DNA of 64,000 nt, from contig JASANG010000395.1 in the NCBI GenBank assembly GCA_030248215.1, forward strand, positions 18,988 through 82,987, read 5' to 3'. Made by a program: the position numbers and the translations under genes. The first letter of the stretch is position 1. Each line of letters opens with the position of its first letter. This DNA comes from Enoplolaimus lenunculus. Taxonomy: Eukaryota; Nematoda; Enoplea; Enoplida; Thoracostomopsidae. Positions 36,301-44,700 of the stretch are shown piece by piece. The notes beneath the pieces are model-generated. The model did not search any database. It worked only from the letters and a program-made list of their open reading frames with translations, and was not told the origin of the DNA.

Positions 36301-37774
36301 GCGTTGATGCCAAGAACTTTGCGATGTTCTGCTCTTCGCTTTCGTACTCATGACAATGTGTGCCATTCAATATATGGTCGTGATATGCGGCCGCATCTTT
36401 AAATTCAAAGGCCTTCAAACCATCGTTAGGGCAATCAGCTAAGCAATAATCATTTGACGCACCTTGGGGTCGACAGCTAGTGCATCGATACTTTCCTTTT
36501 AGCGTAGCCGTGTGCATTCGCATGTGGTCAAAAATAGTCTTAAAACTGTTCAAATGATGCCGCTTAGATGGCCTGTTAAAAGATTTACATTCTGTTGCTG
36601 GCAAGCTTCGTTCTGAAGAGCCGGGCATAGCCATATCTTCAGTAGAATCATTCTCGATTAATTGCTTTCCACAAATGCGACATTGAAGCGGCAGTGCTTT
36701 TTGACTGCAAAAATAACTTACTTCAATCGTGTCGGGAACTATATATTCGCTCGGAGAACATTGTCTAATATCCGCCCAGATAATAACTTTACGAAGACTA
36801 TCATTTTGTTTAGAGATATGCGATGAAGGAAATAGCATGACACCATTTTGTGCAGCGGTACGCAATCGTATTAGGGTGTCGAGATTCCACACAATAGGCT
36901 GCGTACACCGTGTGCATAAAGCAAAATGATATAACGCAACAAAACGAGGCGGAGTCTTATCCGTGCCGAGACGAACACAGTCATGCATTGAGTACGCGGA
37001 TACGGACAGAAACCCACGTGGACACTCAGGACACAAGTAAATATCTATATCACGATGATACGATGCAGTGTGGTGCACGAATGAACTTGAAGAATGTAGG
37101 AATGTGCTGCACCACGGACACGGCACTGGTTCAGAACGAAACGGAGTGTGACCAAGCGATAACAAATTTTTCGAAGAGGAATTTGAGAGAGAAGCTATTG
37201 ACGTTATATCGGTTGGTATTCGCTGTTCTGTAGTACCACTGCAGGAGGACAAACACTGAAAAAGATAATTAAACACTCGGACACACTGAAGAAATAAATG
37301 TTTTAGTAAATTGTCTAATTGGCTAAAATTTTATTTAGACAATGCCTTTGACAATATGTTTTTCAACACAATATTTAAATATATAGCTGCTTAGCTTTCT
37401 TAAAGTGCCAATACGTAACACATACAGCAACAGGAATAACTAACCGTGGAAGACGAAGTAGTGGATGACTGCCGGCCTTCACTGTCAATAGTAACCGCAG
37501 CCAAAGACACATCATGGTCTTCAGTGTAACAATGCTGTTCTTTGTATATCTGCCTGCATTTCAATGTGTCACCCGAGTCTGAAACATCAGTTGCACCAGT
37601 CTTGGAATCACTACATGACCTGTTTTCCGTACTAGCTGGATATAAGCTCGTGACATATTCATCACAGACTTCTTGGCGTTGTGCAGCATCTTCTACATAT
37701 GGAGAATAACACTGCAACCTAGGACGTTTCGACGAAGGCGCATCCGCACACGAACCATTGAAATTTGATAGATC
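18350..37774 (-). CDS. Giant multi-C2H2 zinc-finger protein, at least eight exons
   Basis: Probably a nuclear DNA- or chromatin-binding regulator. Minus-strand exons are 37,774-37,445, 37,255-33,172, 28,531-28,322, 23,882-23,725, 23,542-21,368, 20,562-20,392, 18,917-18,705 and 18,424-18,350 (stop). All have AG/GT borders and matching phases, giving 2,471 residues plus any missing start; no initiating ATG exon was found. Three fingers are completed only by splicing: CPLCSAISVTKDQ with VKSHKETH, CIFCGSCFARDALLK with AHEMTH, and CMSVFKSIE with EYLLHNH. Other fingers include CPWCSTFLHSSSSFVHH, CPVCRNKFANPDELKTH, CSVCAQSFVTRVALAEH and CRECGLCYMREDKIDEH. Long Ser/Thr/Gln-rich linkers separate them. 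DVMVLDGD and DLVILDGDDDD occur on either side of a 4.6-kb intron. The C-terminal CRECGLCY recalls the ZNF532/592/687 family; that is from memory, and MEP-1-like proteins are an alternative. Confidence 0.85.
19011..19460 (-). repeat. RepA copy, reverse orientation
   Basis: The reverse complement of this segment shows the RepA layout, shortened to one monomer: a hairpin with 14-bp arms (GCGAAACTCCGAGC, 19,403-19,433), GGGGGTCGAAAGGTGGATGT, GGCTGAACCGGTTTCGATAA, an AT-rich monomer with GGGTTTTTGGGTGCGAGG, and the 3' tail GTAGTCCCACTACGACTGG. It lies in the intron between the 20.4 and 18.9 kb zinc-finger exons. Open frames across it are not genes. Confidence 0.85.
19540..20028. repeat. Tandem duplication, two units of about 244 bp
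   Basis: The sequence from GACCTCTGGTTTGCAACAG at 19,540 repeats from 19,784 with offset 244, nearly base for base up to AATAACCCTAGTTG. I see only a few single-base differences. The unit joins the RepA flank to the start of a CCGGAA element, so the duplication happened after that insertion and is recent. Confidence 0.9.
19640..20294. mobile_element. hAT-like MITE remnant, CCGGAA family
   Basis: GGAACCGGAATTTGGAAAAA at the left (present twice because of the tandem duplication) and GGAACCGGAATTCCGC followed by TTACACCCTG at the right identify the family. The left terminus is missing or degenerate. It lies in a zinc-finger gene intron. Confidence 0.65.
23975..24950 (+). repeat. RepA, fullest copy
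   Basis: Order: GAGCGAAGCTCGGAGTTTCG, GCGTTTTATGTTTTGTACTT, GGGGGTCGAAAGGTGGATGT, GGCTGAACCGATTTTGATAA, then about four AT-rich monomers of about 175 bp (the GGGTGCGAGGAAT core recurs near 24,277, 24,452, 24,627 and 24,783), then GTGTTCGAGTTTCGTTCAAT and GTAGTCCCACTACGAC. TTGAGCGAAGCTCG near the start is matched, inverted, by CGAGCTTCGTTCAA near the end in most copies. It lies in the large zinc-finger gene intron between exons at 28.3 and 23.9 kb. No protein is encoded. The class is unknown. Confidence 0.85.
25470..26607. mobile_element. G/C-run foldback MITE with an internal hAT-like insertion
   Basis: Ends CTGGCTTCTCCACAGC and GCTGTGGAGAAGCCAG are perfect inverted repeats, with a 5-bp duplication ATTAA (25,465-25,469 and 26,608-26,612). 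It matches the copy at 8,180-8,873, apart from an inserted CCGGAA element at 25,880-26,257. Confidence 0.9.
25880..26257. mobile_element. hAT-like MITE, CCGGAA family, well preserved
   Basis: The left end CAGGGTGCAACCGGAATT and the right end AATTCCGGTTGCACCCTG are perfect inverted repeats over 18 bases. The flanking GTGACTAA (25,872-25,879 and 26,258-26,265) is a perfect 8-bp target duplication. It closely matches the copy at 41,382-41,736, including a shared open frame of about 60 codons that is better explained by recent common descent than by coding. It is the innermost of three nested elements. Confidence 0.92.
27071..27763. mobile_element. hAT-like element, GAGACC family
   Basis: Ends CAGGGATAGGCGGTCTC and GAGACCGCCTATCCCTG are perfect inverted repeats over 17 bases. 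CGAGACCGAGACCGG words follow inside. No matching 8-bp flanks are visible (GCGAAATC and TTGACCAA). A fragment with CGGAATTCCAATTCC words begins near 27,452 and may be a nested insertion. It lies in a zinc-finger gene intron. Confidence 0.75.
27815..27907 (-). tRNA. tRNA-like sequence, probably pseudogene or SINE head
   Basis: On the minus strand an A-box (TGGCTCAATCGGTTAGAG) and a B-box (AGTTCGAATC) stand in the right order but farther apart than in an ordinary class I tRNA. The acceptor and T stems do not pair well when placed by hand. A degenerate tRNA, an intron-containing or long-variable-arm tRNA, or the head of a SINE are all possible; a working tRNA gene is the least likely. Confidence 0.4.
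28597..29002. mobile_element. hAT-like MITE, TTCCTG family
   Basis: Begins CAAGGATCAACCGGAAATCC and ends CAGTTCCTGTTGGAACCCTG. The flanking ATACGTAG (28,589-28,596 and 29,003-29,010) is a perfect 8-bp target duplication. TTCCTG and CAGGAACCGG words lie inside the ends. It lies in the 4.6-kb zinc-finger gene intron. Confidence 0.88.
29210..29620. repeat. Fragments of TTCCTG and ATCGGC elements and a RepA hairpin
   Basis: At 29,220-29,265 is a TTCCTG-type end (GGGTTCCAACAGGAACTAG). At 29,270-29,365 are ATCGGC words (GTGCCAATTAATCGG, CGGCATCGGCAC). At 29,572-29,602 is the RepA hairpin alone (GGCGAAACTCCGAGC, then TTTGCTCGGAGTTTC), without the rest of RepA. Confidence 0.6.
29621..31693. other. 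Intron sequence of the zinc-finger gene, no exon seen
   Basis: No exon is supported. Degenerate CCTAAG/TTAGGC words are scattered through 30,110-30,310. The rest is AT-rich. Confidence 0.35.
31694..31841. repeat. Perfect tandem duplication, 74-bp unit
   Basis: The unit beginning GTCTGTGAAATTTTGTTAG at 31,694 is repeated without visible change from 31,768. Two identical adjacent copies in intron sequence point to a very recent duplication or an assembly artefact. Confidence 0.9.
31842..32523. other. Intron sequence; fragment of a CCGGAT-word element
   Basis: At 32,218-32,285 CAGGGTGCACCGGATACC is followed by GGAACCGGATAATT and GGAGCCGGATAATG. The same order recurs at 40,930-40,995 (CAACCGGATACC), so this is a further small hAT-like family. 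A right end was not identified. No exon is supported. Confidence 0.45.
32524..32880. mobile_element. hAT-like MITE, GAGACC family
   Basis: Begins CAGGGATGGGAATCTCGG and ends CGGTATCTGCTCATCTCTG. Flanks GCTAAGAT and GCTCGGAT match at six of eight bases. CTCGG and CCGAGACC words lie inside. It is the last element before the 4.1-kb zinc-finger exon. Confidence 0.7.
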
Positions 37775-38189
37775 CTAGAATAAATGTGCAAAAAATTATA
37801 TAGACTACAATTAAAACAGTAGCTGTTTGACATATAGACCAGAAATCGAAACATGGTGAATATGAAATAGTGACAGCTGTCAAATATACACGAAATTGAG
37901 TCTACCTCTACTTGAACGAGTTCTAATGAGTGGAGAGATAAAAACAGTGTACACAACGGTACGTAAGTTGTTTCAGAAACAAATCAGCTGCGAAAATGAT
38001 TAGCCAGTATGCAGCAGATTGCGAACGGATAATACATTCAACAACTACAAAAATCAACTTCGGGTCTGATATTCTAGTCACGGACAGAACAAAGTGCGCC
38101 GAAACCAGGACTGCGCCCAATGGGGTTGCGATTGCGGTTTTGTAGCCGCGTCTGAGTTTTTGAATGATCGCGGCTTAAACGCGGTTATA
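37775..38189. other. Upstream flank of the zinc-finger gene
   Basis: The acceptor TTATTCTAG of the 37,774 exon lies here on the minus strand, so at least one more exon, coding or untranslated, must lie further right. I could not identify it or a promoter. Confidence 0.4.
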
Positions 38190-38420
38190 CGCAATCGTAG
38201 TTGCGATTTTAATTGCGTTCACAGTCACGGTTTGAACCGCACTTGCAGCAGCAGTTTGAACTGCGGTTGCAGTTGCGGTTTGAACCGCGGTCGCGCCCCT
38301 GCCGCACTGAAAAGTCTGCGATAATGCCAAAAGCGCGCGTAAAAATTCGCAGTCGTGGTTTGAACCGTGAAACTCGTGCGCAACCGCGATCGTAACCAAA
38401 GTTTTTGCGTCCACGTACAT
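38190..38420. repeat. GCGGTTGCAGTTGCGG-type minisatellite
   Basis: Degenerate tandem copies of GCGGTTTGAACC and CAGTTGCGGTTTGAACCGC give open frames in several registers on both strands. These are not genes. Confidence 0.8.
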
Positions 38421-38439
38421 TGCGGTTGCGGTGATCGCC

Positions 38440-39176
38440 AGGGATGGAAGTCTCAATGAAGAAGTTGAAACTGAGATTGAGACAGTCTCAAATTCTTTGA
38501 CTGAGAATTGAGAAATTTTTGAGTCTCAGTAATTTTTTGCGCCAATTTTGGAACATTTCACATGATTTATTATTACAAATTTTGAAGGTGCAATTTCGCT
38601 GAAAAAAAACTTTAACAGAATAACACTGAGAAAGAAAACAACGTGAATTCGGTATTTCGCACAAAATATACCAAGGCGCATCCGCACCTCCGATTCCGAC
38701 TAGAATTCCGATTCAAAACAAGTTCCGAGTCCGATTCTGATATATATCGCAGAATTAAAATTGCACTGTCGCTAAAAACATATCAGTGATACTGGCTGGC
38801 TTTTGTACTATGAACTTTATCTTTGAAATTTCACACGCATGAACTGTCAGATAGGTACGTAGTAAACGTTTTGAGACTCAAGTGTAGAACAATATTGCAG
38901 TCGTAAGTCTACTCCGCAAGTCGCCATACCACCAGTATTTTCGAATGGTTTTAAGAAATTCCGTATCCGACTCCATGTACCATGTTTTCACAGCAAAAAA
39001 TTACATTTGTAAACACAACCTTAGGATATATTTTGCCAGTTCTTCGGCCCTGACTTTTTAACCATGGCTATGTATCCTTGCCGGTCGATAATATTTGTAG
39101 CCCTATGACATCAAAGTACGACCTGCTTCTAAAAGTTATATAAAGACAAGACAAAATCTACTTTGTAACCAGCGAG
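38440..39176. mobile_element. hAT-like fragments, GAGACC-like and GATTCC words
   Basis: Begins near CCAGGGATGGAAGTCTC, with TGAGATTGAGACAGTCTC words following. At 38,690-38,745 TCCGATTCCGAC and TCCGAGTCCGATTC occur. No complete pair of ends was found. Confidence 0.45.
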
Positions 39177-39409
39177 CGTGCAACCGGAATTACAATTTTC
39201 CGGAACCGAAATTTGAAAAAGTTACCGGAAACGAATCCGGAAGGTAAAAAATACATGTCACCGAAAAAATTACGTACTTTAATTTTCTTCTTGCTAAAAT
39301 TTGCAAAATAACCTTAGTTAATTATATACTGTACTAATACGGACAAAATCTATTTTATTTTTATCGTCATTTTTTAGTAAAATGGCCTAATTTCCACCTA
39401 CAAAAATTT

Positions 39410-40610
39410 TACGGCTGTGCCGACTGCCGATTAATCGGAATCGGCAATAATCGGCACTTTTCGTGAGTATCGGCACCAGCACTGCAAAAAAATTGCCGAT
39501 TCTTTGCCAAAACTTTTTGCACATATAACCGTCAATTGGAATGTTATCAGTTTCATTTCTGGGCGCATGTTAGTGTGTGTGGTTTTTATCTCTTTTTCGT
39601 TTGTTTGAAAAATTACTTGAAATGAACCGTTCTTATAAAATTCTAATCGTTTATGATGGTTAGGTCTTAAGTCTTGATATAATGATGCAATGTAGCTGGC
39701 TTCTCCACAGCTTGAAAATTTCCGCCGGGGGCGATTCCTGGGGCCCCCCAGGAGTTTCCTGGGGGGCAGCTGATTTTGCTGGGGGGCAGTTTTCCTGGGG
39801 GCCCCCAGATGATCTGGGGGGTCCTGGGGGGCAGGATTAAAATTTTGCAAACCGACTTTTTGGACCATTTTTTTCTTTCTAGACCGTGTTTGCAACTCAA
39901 CTTAAAATTACTCATCGCTCAACATGATAAAAATTTCTCGCAAACGCTAATAACAATAATTTTAACTAATATTACGTATATACTGACAACTTAACCAGAA
40001 GTTGAAAGAAGCACAATTATATAAAATATAGATAATCTATAATTGAAACTGTTAATATATATTTTGTATATTAGTCACAGCTTCAGTTTATCATAAGGCT
40101 CAGGCGGGTTGCATTTGCTGCTGCAGGGTACTTTCGAATGTTGTATGCCCTGAAACGATCTTTATATAATTATGCTTATTTCAGTTCATTATTTAATTGT
40201 ATTAGTTACTACGGGTATTTGTAACGCTATTAAAAATTATGAGTACTCAGCATAATATAAAATCATATTTTGCCGAATGTCCGCCTCAAAAGAAGTCCAG
40301 GTCTTTACCTTTTAACATTGAAAATTTTTGGCCTAGAAAAGTCCTGGGGGGAGGCCGAAAATTCGCCGGGGGGCCTTTACTGGGGACGGCAAAATTTTCG
40401 CCGGGGAAAATGAAAAATTCGAAAAGTGCTGGGAACCCCACCCTGTCCCCCCTCGCTGTGGAGAAGCCAGTGTAGTATCCTATTTGTGTATAAAACATGA
40501 TTGACTACAACAGTTGGAATCAGGATCGGCACTGGTATCGTCAAAATTTCAAAATAAAAGTCGGCATCAGTATCGGCATCGGCAAAAACTTTGGTATCGG
40601 CACATCCCTA
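39410..40610. mobile_element. hAT-like element, ATCGGC family, carrying a nested insertion
   Basis: Begins TACGGCTGTGCCGACTGCCG and ends TTTGGTATCGGCACATCCCTA within the final bases. AAAAATTT (39,402-39,409 and 40,611-40,618) is a perfect 8-bp target duplication. It matches the copy at 25,148-26,729. It was itself interrupted by the G/C-run element at 39,696-40,470. Confidence 0.85.
39696..40470. mobile_element. G/C-run foldback MITE, 5-bp target duplication
   Basis: Ends CTGGCTTCTCCACAGC and GCTGTGGAGAAGCCAG, with TGTAG (39,691-39,695 and 40,471-40,475) as a perfect 5-bp duplication. It lies in the opposite orientation to the 8.2 and 25.5 kb copies. The left part contains the palindrome CCCCCAGATGATCTGGGGG. 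Confidence 0.9.
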
Positions 40611-40650
40611 AAAAATTTAATACCATTTCATAAATTTCAGGACCATGGTA

Positions 40651-41381
40651 AGGTTTATGTTACGAAAAATTGCGGGTCTGGGTTTTGGCTTTGTGAAATT
40701 CCGAATCCGGGTTTTTTTAAATGTTGCACCTCCACCAAAGCGTACGAAATAAAACCTAAAATTATATTACGGCAGTTACGTACGCAAGGATTGCATTTCG
40801 ACGTTACTCATATACTTGCGTACCTCTTCTTCAAACTGACCCATAGATTCAGAGTAACCACCGCAGCTTTTTCTTGGTGTTAATGCGGCTTTCTATAATA
40901 TATACGTAGTGATAGAAGTACATATATAATAATGCAACCGGATACCGAAAAATGCCGGAACCGGTATAATTTAATATCTGGACGGCCGACGGAGTCCAAT
41001 AATTAGTTGAAATCAAATACTAAACAGCGCTCAAATAACACAACGTAGTTAACAATTCTTCCTTGTATATAGAGCCTAACGTATCTAAAGCGGTTACGTG
41101 ACAAAGCTTAACATCTTACGCTGATTCATTTTTAAGATGTTCGCAATGACCCTTTTCCACTATTCTATGTCTTGTAGCGATGAGTTCAATTGCAATATTT
41201 GTTTGGCCCATGTCACTGTTAAAAGCATCCAGTTTTCCGTAGGTATATAACAGGGTGCAAACAAAACCATACAAATTGCGGTTCCTGCGTATTTCACCGC
41301 CAGAACAGGAATTGAATTTTTGCAGGAATGCCGGTGAAACCCTTGTGATACACATATATACGTATATATAAATATATATAT
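40651..41381. other. No gene seen; small hAT-like fragments
   Basis: At 40,930-40,995 is the CCGGAT-word fragment that matches 32,218. At 41,253-41,345 is a TTCCTG-type fragment (CAGGGTGCAAACAAAACC, then GAACAGGAATTG). ATATATACGTAT stretches lie close to 41,350-41,381 and supplied the target of the next element. Confidence 0.4.
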
Positions 41382-41736
41382 CAAGGTGCAACCGGAATTA
41401 CAATTTACCGGAACCGGAATTTGAAAATTTTACCGGAACCGGAACCGGAAAGTGAAAAATGCATTTCACCAAAAATTTCATTTTAATCTTATTTTTTGCT
41501 CTATTATTTGTGAAATAACCTTAGTCGAACATAGATATTTATTTTATTTGTTGTATTTTAGATTTTCGTCGTCGACTGAAGTGAAATCCACCATCAATGG
41601 CTTATATTCGGAATACAAGTGGCTTTCTAAAGAGATTCTTAAAGATTAGCAAATTTAAAAAAGCGGCCAAATTATAACACCGGAATTTTTAAATCCGGTA
41701 AAAATTTACCGGAACCGGAATTCCGGTTGCACCCTG
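41382..41736. mobile_element. hAT-like MITE, CCGGAA family, well preserved
   Basis: Begins CAAGGTGCAACCGGAATT and ends AATTCCGGTTGCACCCTG. The flanking ATATATAT on both sides fits an 8-bp target duplication, though this is simple sequence. It is very similar to 25,880-26,257. Confidence 0.85.
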
Positions 41737-41770
41737 ATATATATATACATACGTACGTATATATCAAGGT

Positions 41771-42108
41771 CAGGGTACGACAAGATATCCGTTCGGTATA
41801 CGGCAGTGTGCAACCGGAATTCCGGTTCCGGTATTAAAATTGGGTTGGTGGAAATTAAGATACGTGTTTTACTAAAAAAGACGATACAAATTAAATGCAA
41901 ACCTTGACAATCGCCGGAAATAAACCATCAAAGGTATATTTCGCTTCCGTCGATTATGAAAACCTAAAATACAGCAGATAAAGTGAATACCTATCTCCAA
42001 CTAGGGCTATTTCACCAATAATATTGCAAAAAAATTAAAACGAATTTTTCATTTGCCGGTTCCGGCTCCGTTTCCGAAAATAGTATATATCTATCTGGTC
42101 GTACCCTG
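41771..42108. mobile_element. Composite hAT-like MITE
   Basis: Outer ends are CAGGGTACGACAAGATA and TATCTGGTCGTACCCTG. Inside, from about 41,804, CAGTGTGCAACCGGAATTCC starts a CCGGAA-family sequence without its own clear right end. This is either an insertion or a hybrid element. Confidence 0.55.
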
Positions 42109-42114
42109 ATCGAT

Positions 42115-42468
42115 CTTGGTGCAACCTGAATTACAGCTTACCGGGTCCGAACCGGAAAGGTAAAAAATATATGAAACCAAAAAATTCATTTTAATTTCCT
42201 TTTTTGCAATATTATTGGCGAAATAATGTTAGTTGAAGATAGATACGTATTTACTTGCCTGCGGAAGCGAAATCTACCTTCGATGGTTTAATTTCGGCGA
42301 TTATCAAGGTTTATATAGCATACTGTAGTTTTATCGTCATTTGGTTAGTAAAATCGTTAATTTGCGCTGAATAAAATTAATATAATACCTGAATTTTTAT
42401 TTCCGGTGAAAATTTACCGGAAACAGAATGTGAAAAAATGCCGGAAACGGAATTCCGGTTGCACCCTG
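42115..42468. mobile_element. hAT-like MITE, CCGGAA family
   Basis: Begins CTTGGTGCAACCTGAATTAC and ends AATTCCGGTTGCACCCTG. The interior matches the other copies. It is the third such element in just over 1 kb. Confidence 0.75.
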
Positions 42469-43426
42469 CATGGTTTCAACAGAAACTCGAACGATAACCT
42501 AAGCGTGATCGGATTGTTTTTCTTGCGCGTCAGCTAAGCATTATTTATAAAAACTAGTATCGACTCAAAAAAACCGAGACCGAGACCAACCAAATCCCAA
42601 GACTTACCGAGACCGAGGCCGTACATCCCTGGGTGTATTCATGTTCGTAATACGTACGTACGTATTCTAGGGGTTTAGTGCGTTTTAAAAAATTTAGGTT
42701 GGGCATTACATAAAAAATAGGGCTTTCTACTCTGATAAAAGTGGGGAATATCAACATAGGGGCAAACCAATTGCAGCGCGCCAACTCTCTGCTACCCTGC
42801 TTCTCATCACATTACTCATATATATTTAAGATATGCAGATTATTCAGTACTTACATAGTTACCGAATGATTCAATATTCATTCCCAAGCTTGCACATACG
42901 TATTCATAAAAATGACCGCATGTCAAAGTTTTGGCCAAAAAATCATGAATAAATAAATTAGAATTGATAAATAACTACGTATATAGTTTGATAAGTCATA
43001 ATTATTTTAAGTTATCATACAAAACAATTTATCGTGCAAGTATATCAAGTATATAATTCATGGTATGCGGGTTCAACCGGATGCCAAAAACTACCGAAAA
43101 CGAAGCCTGATTCGGATAACTGTACCAAAACTTAATTATATATTGATAACTTTTGTTTGTGGTGGGATTTTCGGACTTTGTGATTTCAATAGAATCCATC
43201 ACAAGCAATTCCTTGGGCTTATGCATATGTTGAGAATTAGACGTTTAGGCGTAGGATCTGGCGTAAACTTAGATGTAGATGTTAGAGGTGCCCTACTCTT
43301 ATGTTTAGGCTTTGACTTAGGCCTACGCTTAAGCTTAGGTTAAGGCTTAAGCTTTAGGCTTAGGTGAGGCTTTGCAGGATGCCAGCGGCTTCGAAGGCTC
43401 AATTTTTTAAGTTTTTTTACAAAATT
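42469..43426. other. No gene seen; repeat fragments
   Basis: At 42,565-42,640 are ACCGAGACCGAGACC words, ending CATCCCTGG (GAGACC family right end). At 43,068-43,120 is a CCGGATGCC fragment. At 43,230-43,375 TTAGGC-like words recur (GTTTAGGCTTTGACTTAGGC). No exon is supported. Confidence 0.4.
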
Positions 43427-43928
43427 TTACTCAGGTTCTTGTAGGCGTCTTAACATCAAAAGTTGACCCCCCTTTTGAAAATCCTGACTAAGCATCAAAG
43501 CGCGGCGGTACGCTTGTCGAGCATGGCGAACTGAATTCATTATCTCAGGAGTAATGACGACATTTAACGGACCACCGGCATTATGAATCACGTCGTAAAC
43601 AAGTCGCTGGGCAATAAAAGAATCCTCGGACAGATTTTCAACGAGCAGGTCATGGTTGATGAAGAACCCACTTTCCACGGCGGCGTTTCCGTGAGACATA
43701 TTCAACACAAGTTTTATGACAGACCACAACTCGTCATGTTCTTCCAACTTGGAAAAAGACCCCAATTAAAGTCATCTAATCGATCGTTGACATTTAAAAA
43801 TTAGGTTTTACTTCGCCATTTTTCAGGTTTTTCCATCTTTTAAACTAAAGGCTTCCAAAAATCAGGGTTTTTCAGGTGTGTTAGTAAAAATCAGGTTTTT
43901 CAGGTTTTTTCAGGTCGCGGGCACCCTG
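43427..43928 (-). mobile_element. hAT-type transposon remnant with transposase C-terminal part
   Basis: The minus-strand 5' end at 43,928 reads CAGGGTGCCCGCGACCTG and is followed by repeated CAGGTTTTT/AAAAACCTG words. An open frame at 43,427-43,765 contains SHGNAAVESGFFINHDLL and ENLSEDSFIAQRLVYDVI. This resembles the C-terminal region of a transposase-like family that usually reads HGNAxVERGFSxN. The residues between the end and the open frame are too few for a whole transposase, so the element is internally deleted. The left end was not found. The match is from memory of the family. Confidence 0.55.
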
Positions 43929-44078
43929 GCTTTGGGGGAAAGATAGGTCAACCGACCTTAACTTTGGAGGGAAACATCGGCCGGCCAATCTTTCCTTGGG
44001 AGGAGATCGGCCGGCCAATCTTTCCAATCCGAGGGAAAATCTGACCGTACACTGGAACCGAAAGGTGATAAATGCCAG

Positions 44079-44336
44079 TGTAAGCATGTGAGACATGCTT
44101 GTCCTGGTTCATAGGCAATATATGCAATGCACATTGCAATTGTATAGTGTGTTTGACAGCAGCATACGGTCGACAGATAGTCGAGGCTACAGGTATTGAG
44201 CAGGCGGGCTGCGTGACGTAGCGGTACAGTGCCTGCATGACACGCAGAACCTCACTAGTTCAAAACCACCAGTCACCTGTTCTCCAGCTGCTTAATGAAA
44301 ACGTCTGAAGTCCCGCGTCCTTCCTAGCGTGACATC
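44079..44336 (+). mobile_element. tRNA-derived SINE-like copy 1
   Basis: Begins near AGCATGTGAGACATGCTTGTCC and continues with GCATACGGTCGACAGATAGT and a tRNA-like part GGGCTGCGTGACGTAGCGGT. A B-box-like TAGTTCAAAACC follows, then CTGAAGTCCCGCGTCC. It matches copy 2 at 44,437-44,700 over its whole length. Confidence 0.6.
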
Positions 44337-44436
44337 GGGGCTACTACTCCGCGGACGCAATGGTTGAATTGCAGTGCTTTGAATACGGTATACAGTCGCA
44401 AACAAAATGGACGGTCAAGGGACAACCTTGCTAAAA

Positions 44437-44700
44437 TTGGGGCATGTAAGGAAATGAGACATGCTTGTCCAAGTGCATATGCAATTATGCAATGGTCATT
44501 GTAATTGTATAGCACGCATGTTTGCCGGCAGTATACGGTCGAGATATAGTCGACGATAGAAACAGTTGGGCAGGCGGGCTGCGTGGCGCAATGGTAACAG
44601 CGTCTACCCGACACCAAAGTCGCTACGTGGAAACCACCTGTAATCCGCTTTCCCAACTGCTTAGTAAAAGGTCTGAAGTCCCGGTTCATGCCTAGACCGA
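44437..44700 (+). mobile_element. tRNA-derived SINE-like copy 2
   Basis: Same order as copy 1: GAGACATGCTTGTCC, GTATACGGTCGAGATATAGT, then GGGCTGCGTGGCGCAATGGT, which has a good polymerase III A-box, then a weak B-box and CTGAAGTCCCGGTTC. The two copies are in the same orientation about 358 bp apart. Confidence 0.6.

Larger units (their letters stand above)
39177..40650. mobile_element. hAT-like MITE, CCGGAA family, interrupted
   Basis: GTGCAACCGGAATTACAATT at the left, then GAACCGAAATTTG and, at 39,365-39,408, the family interior CGTCATTTTTTAGTAAAATG. The interior continues as AATTTAATACC after 40,610, following the ATCGGC element inserted at 39,410-40,610. The right end is degenerate. Confidence 0.65.

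Noticed and set aside
38175-38456. Open frames on both strands
   Set aside because: Artefacts of the GCGGTTTGAACC-type minisatellite.
43230-43375. Telomere end or internal telomere array
   Set aside because: Words are too degenerate and irregular, and several clusters share flanks, as in a dispersed element.
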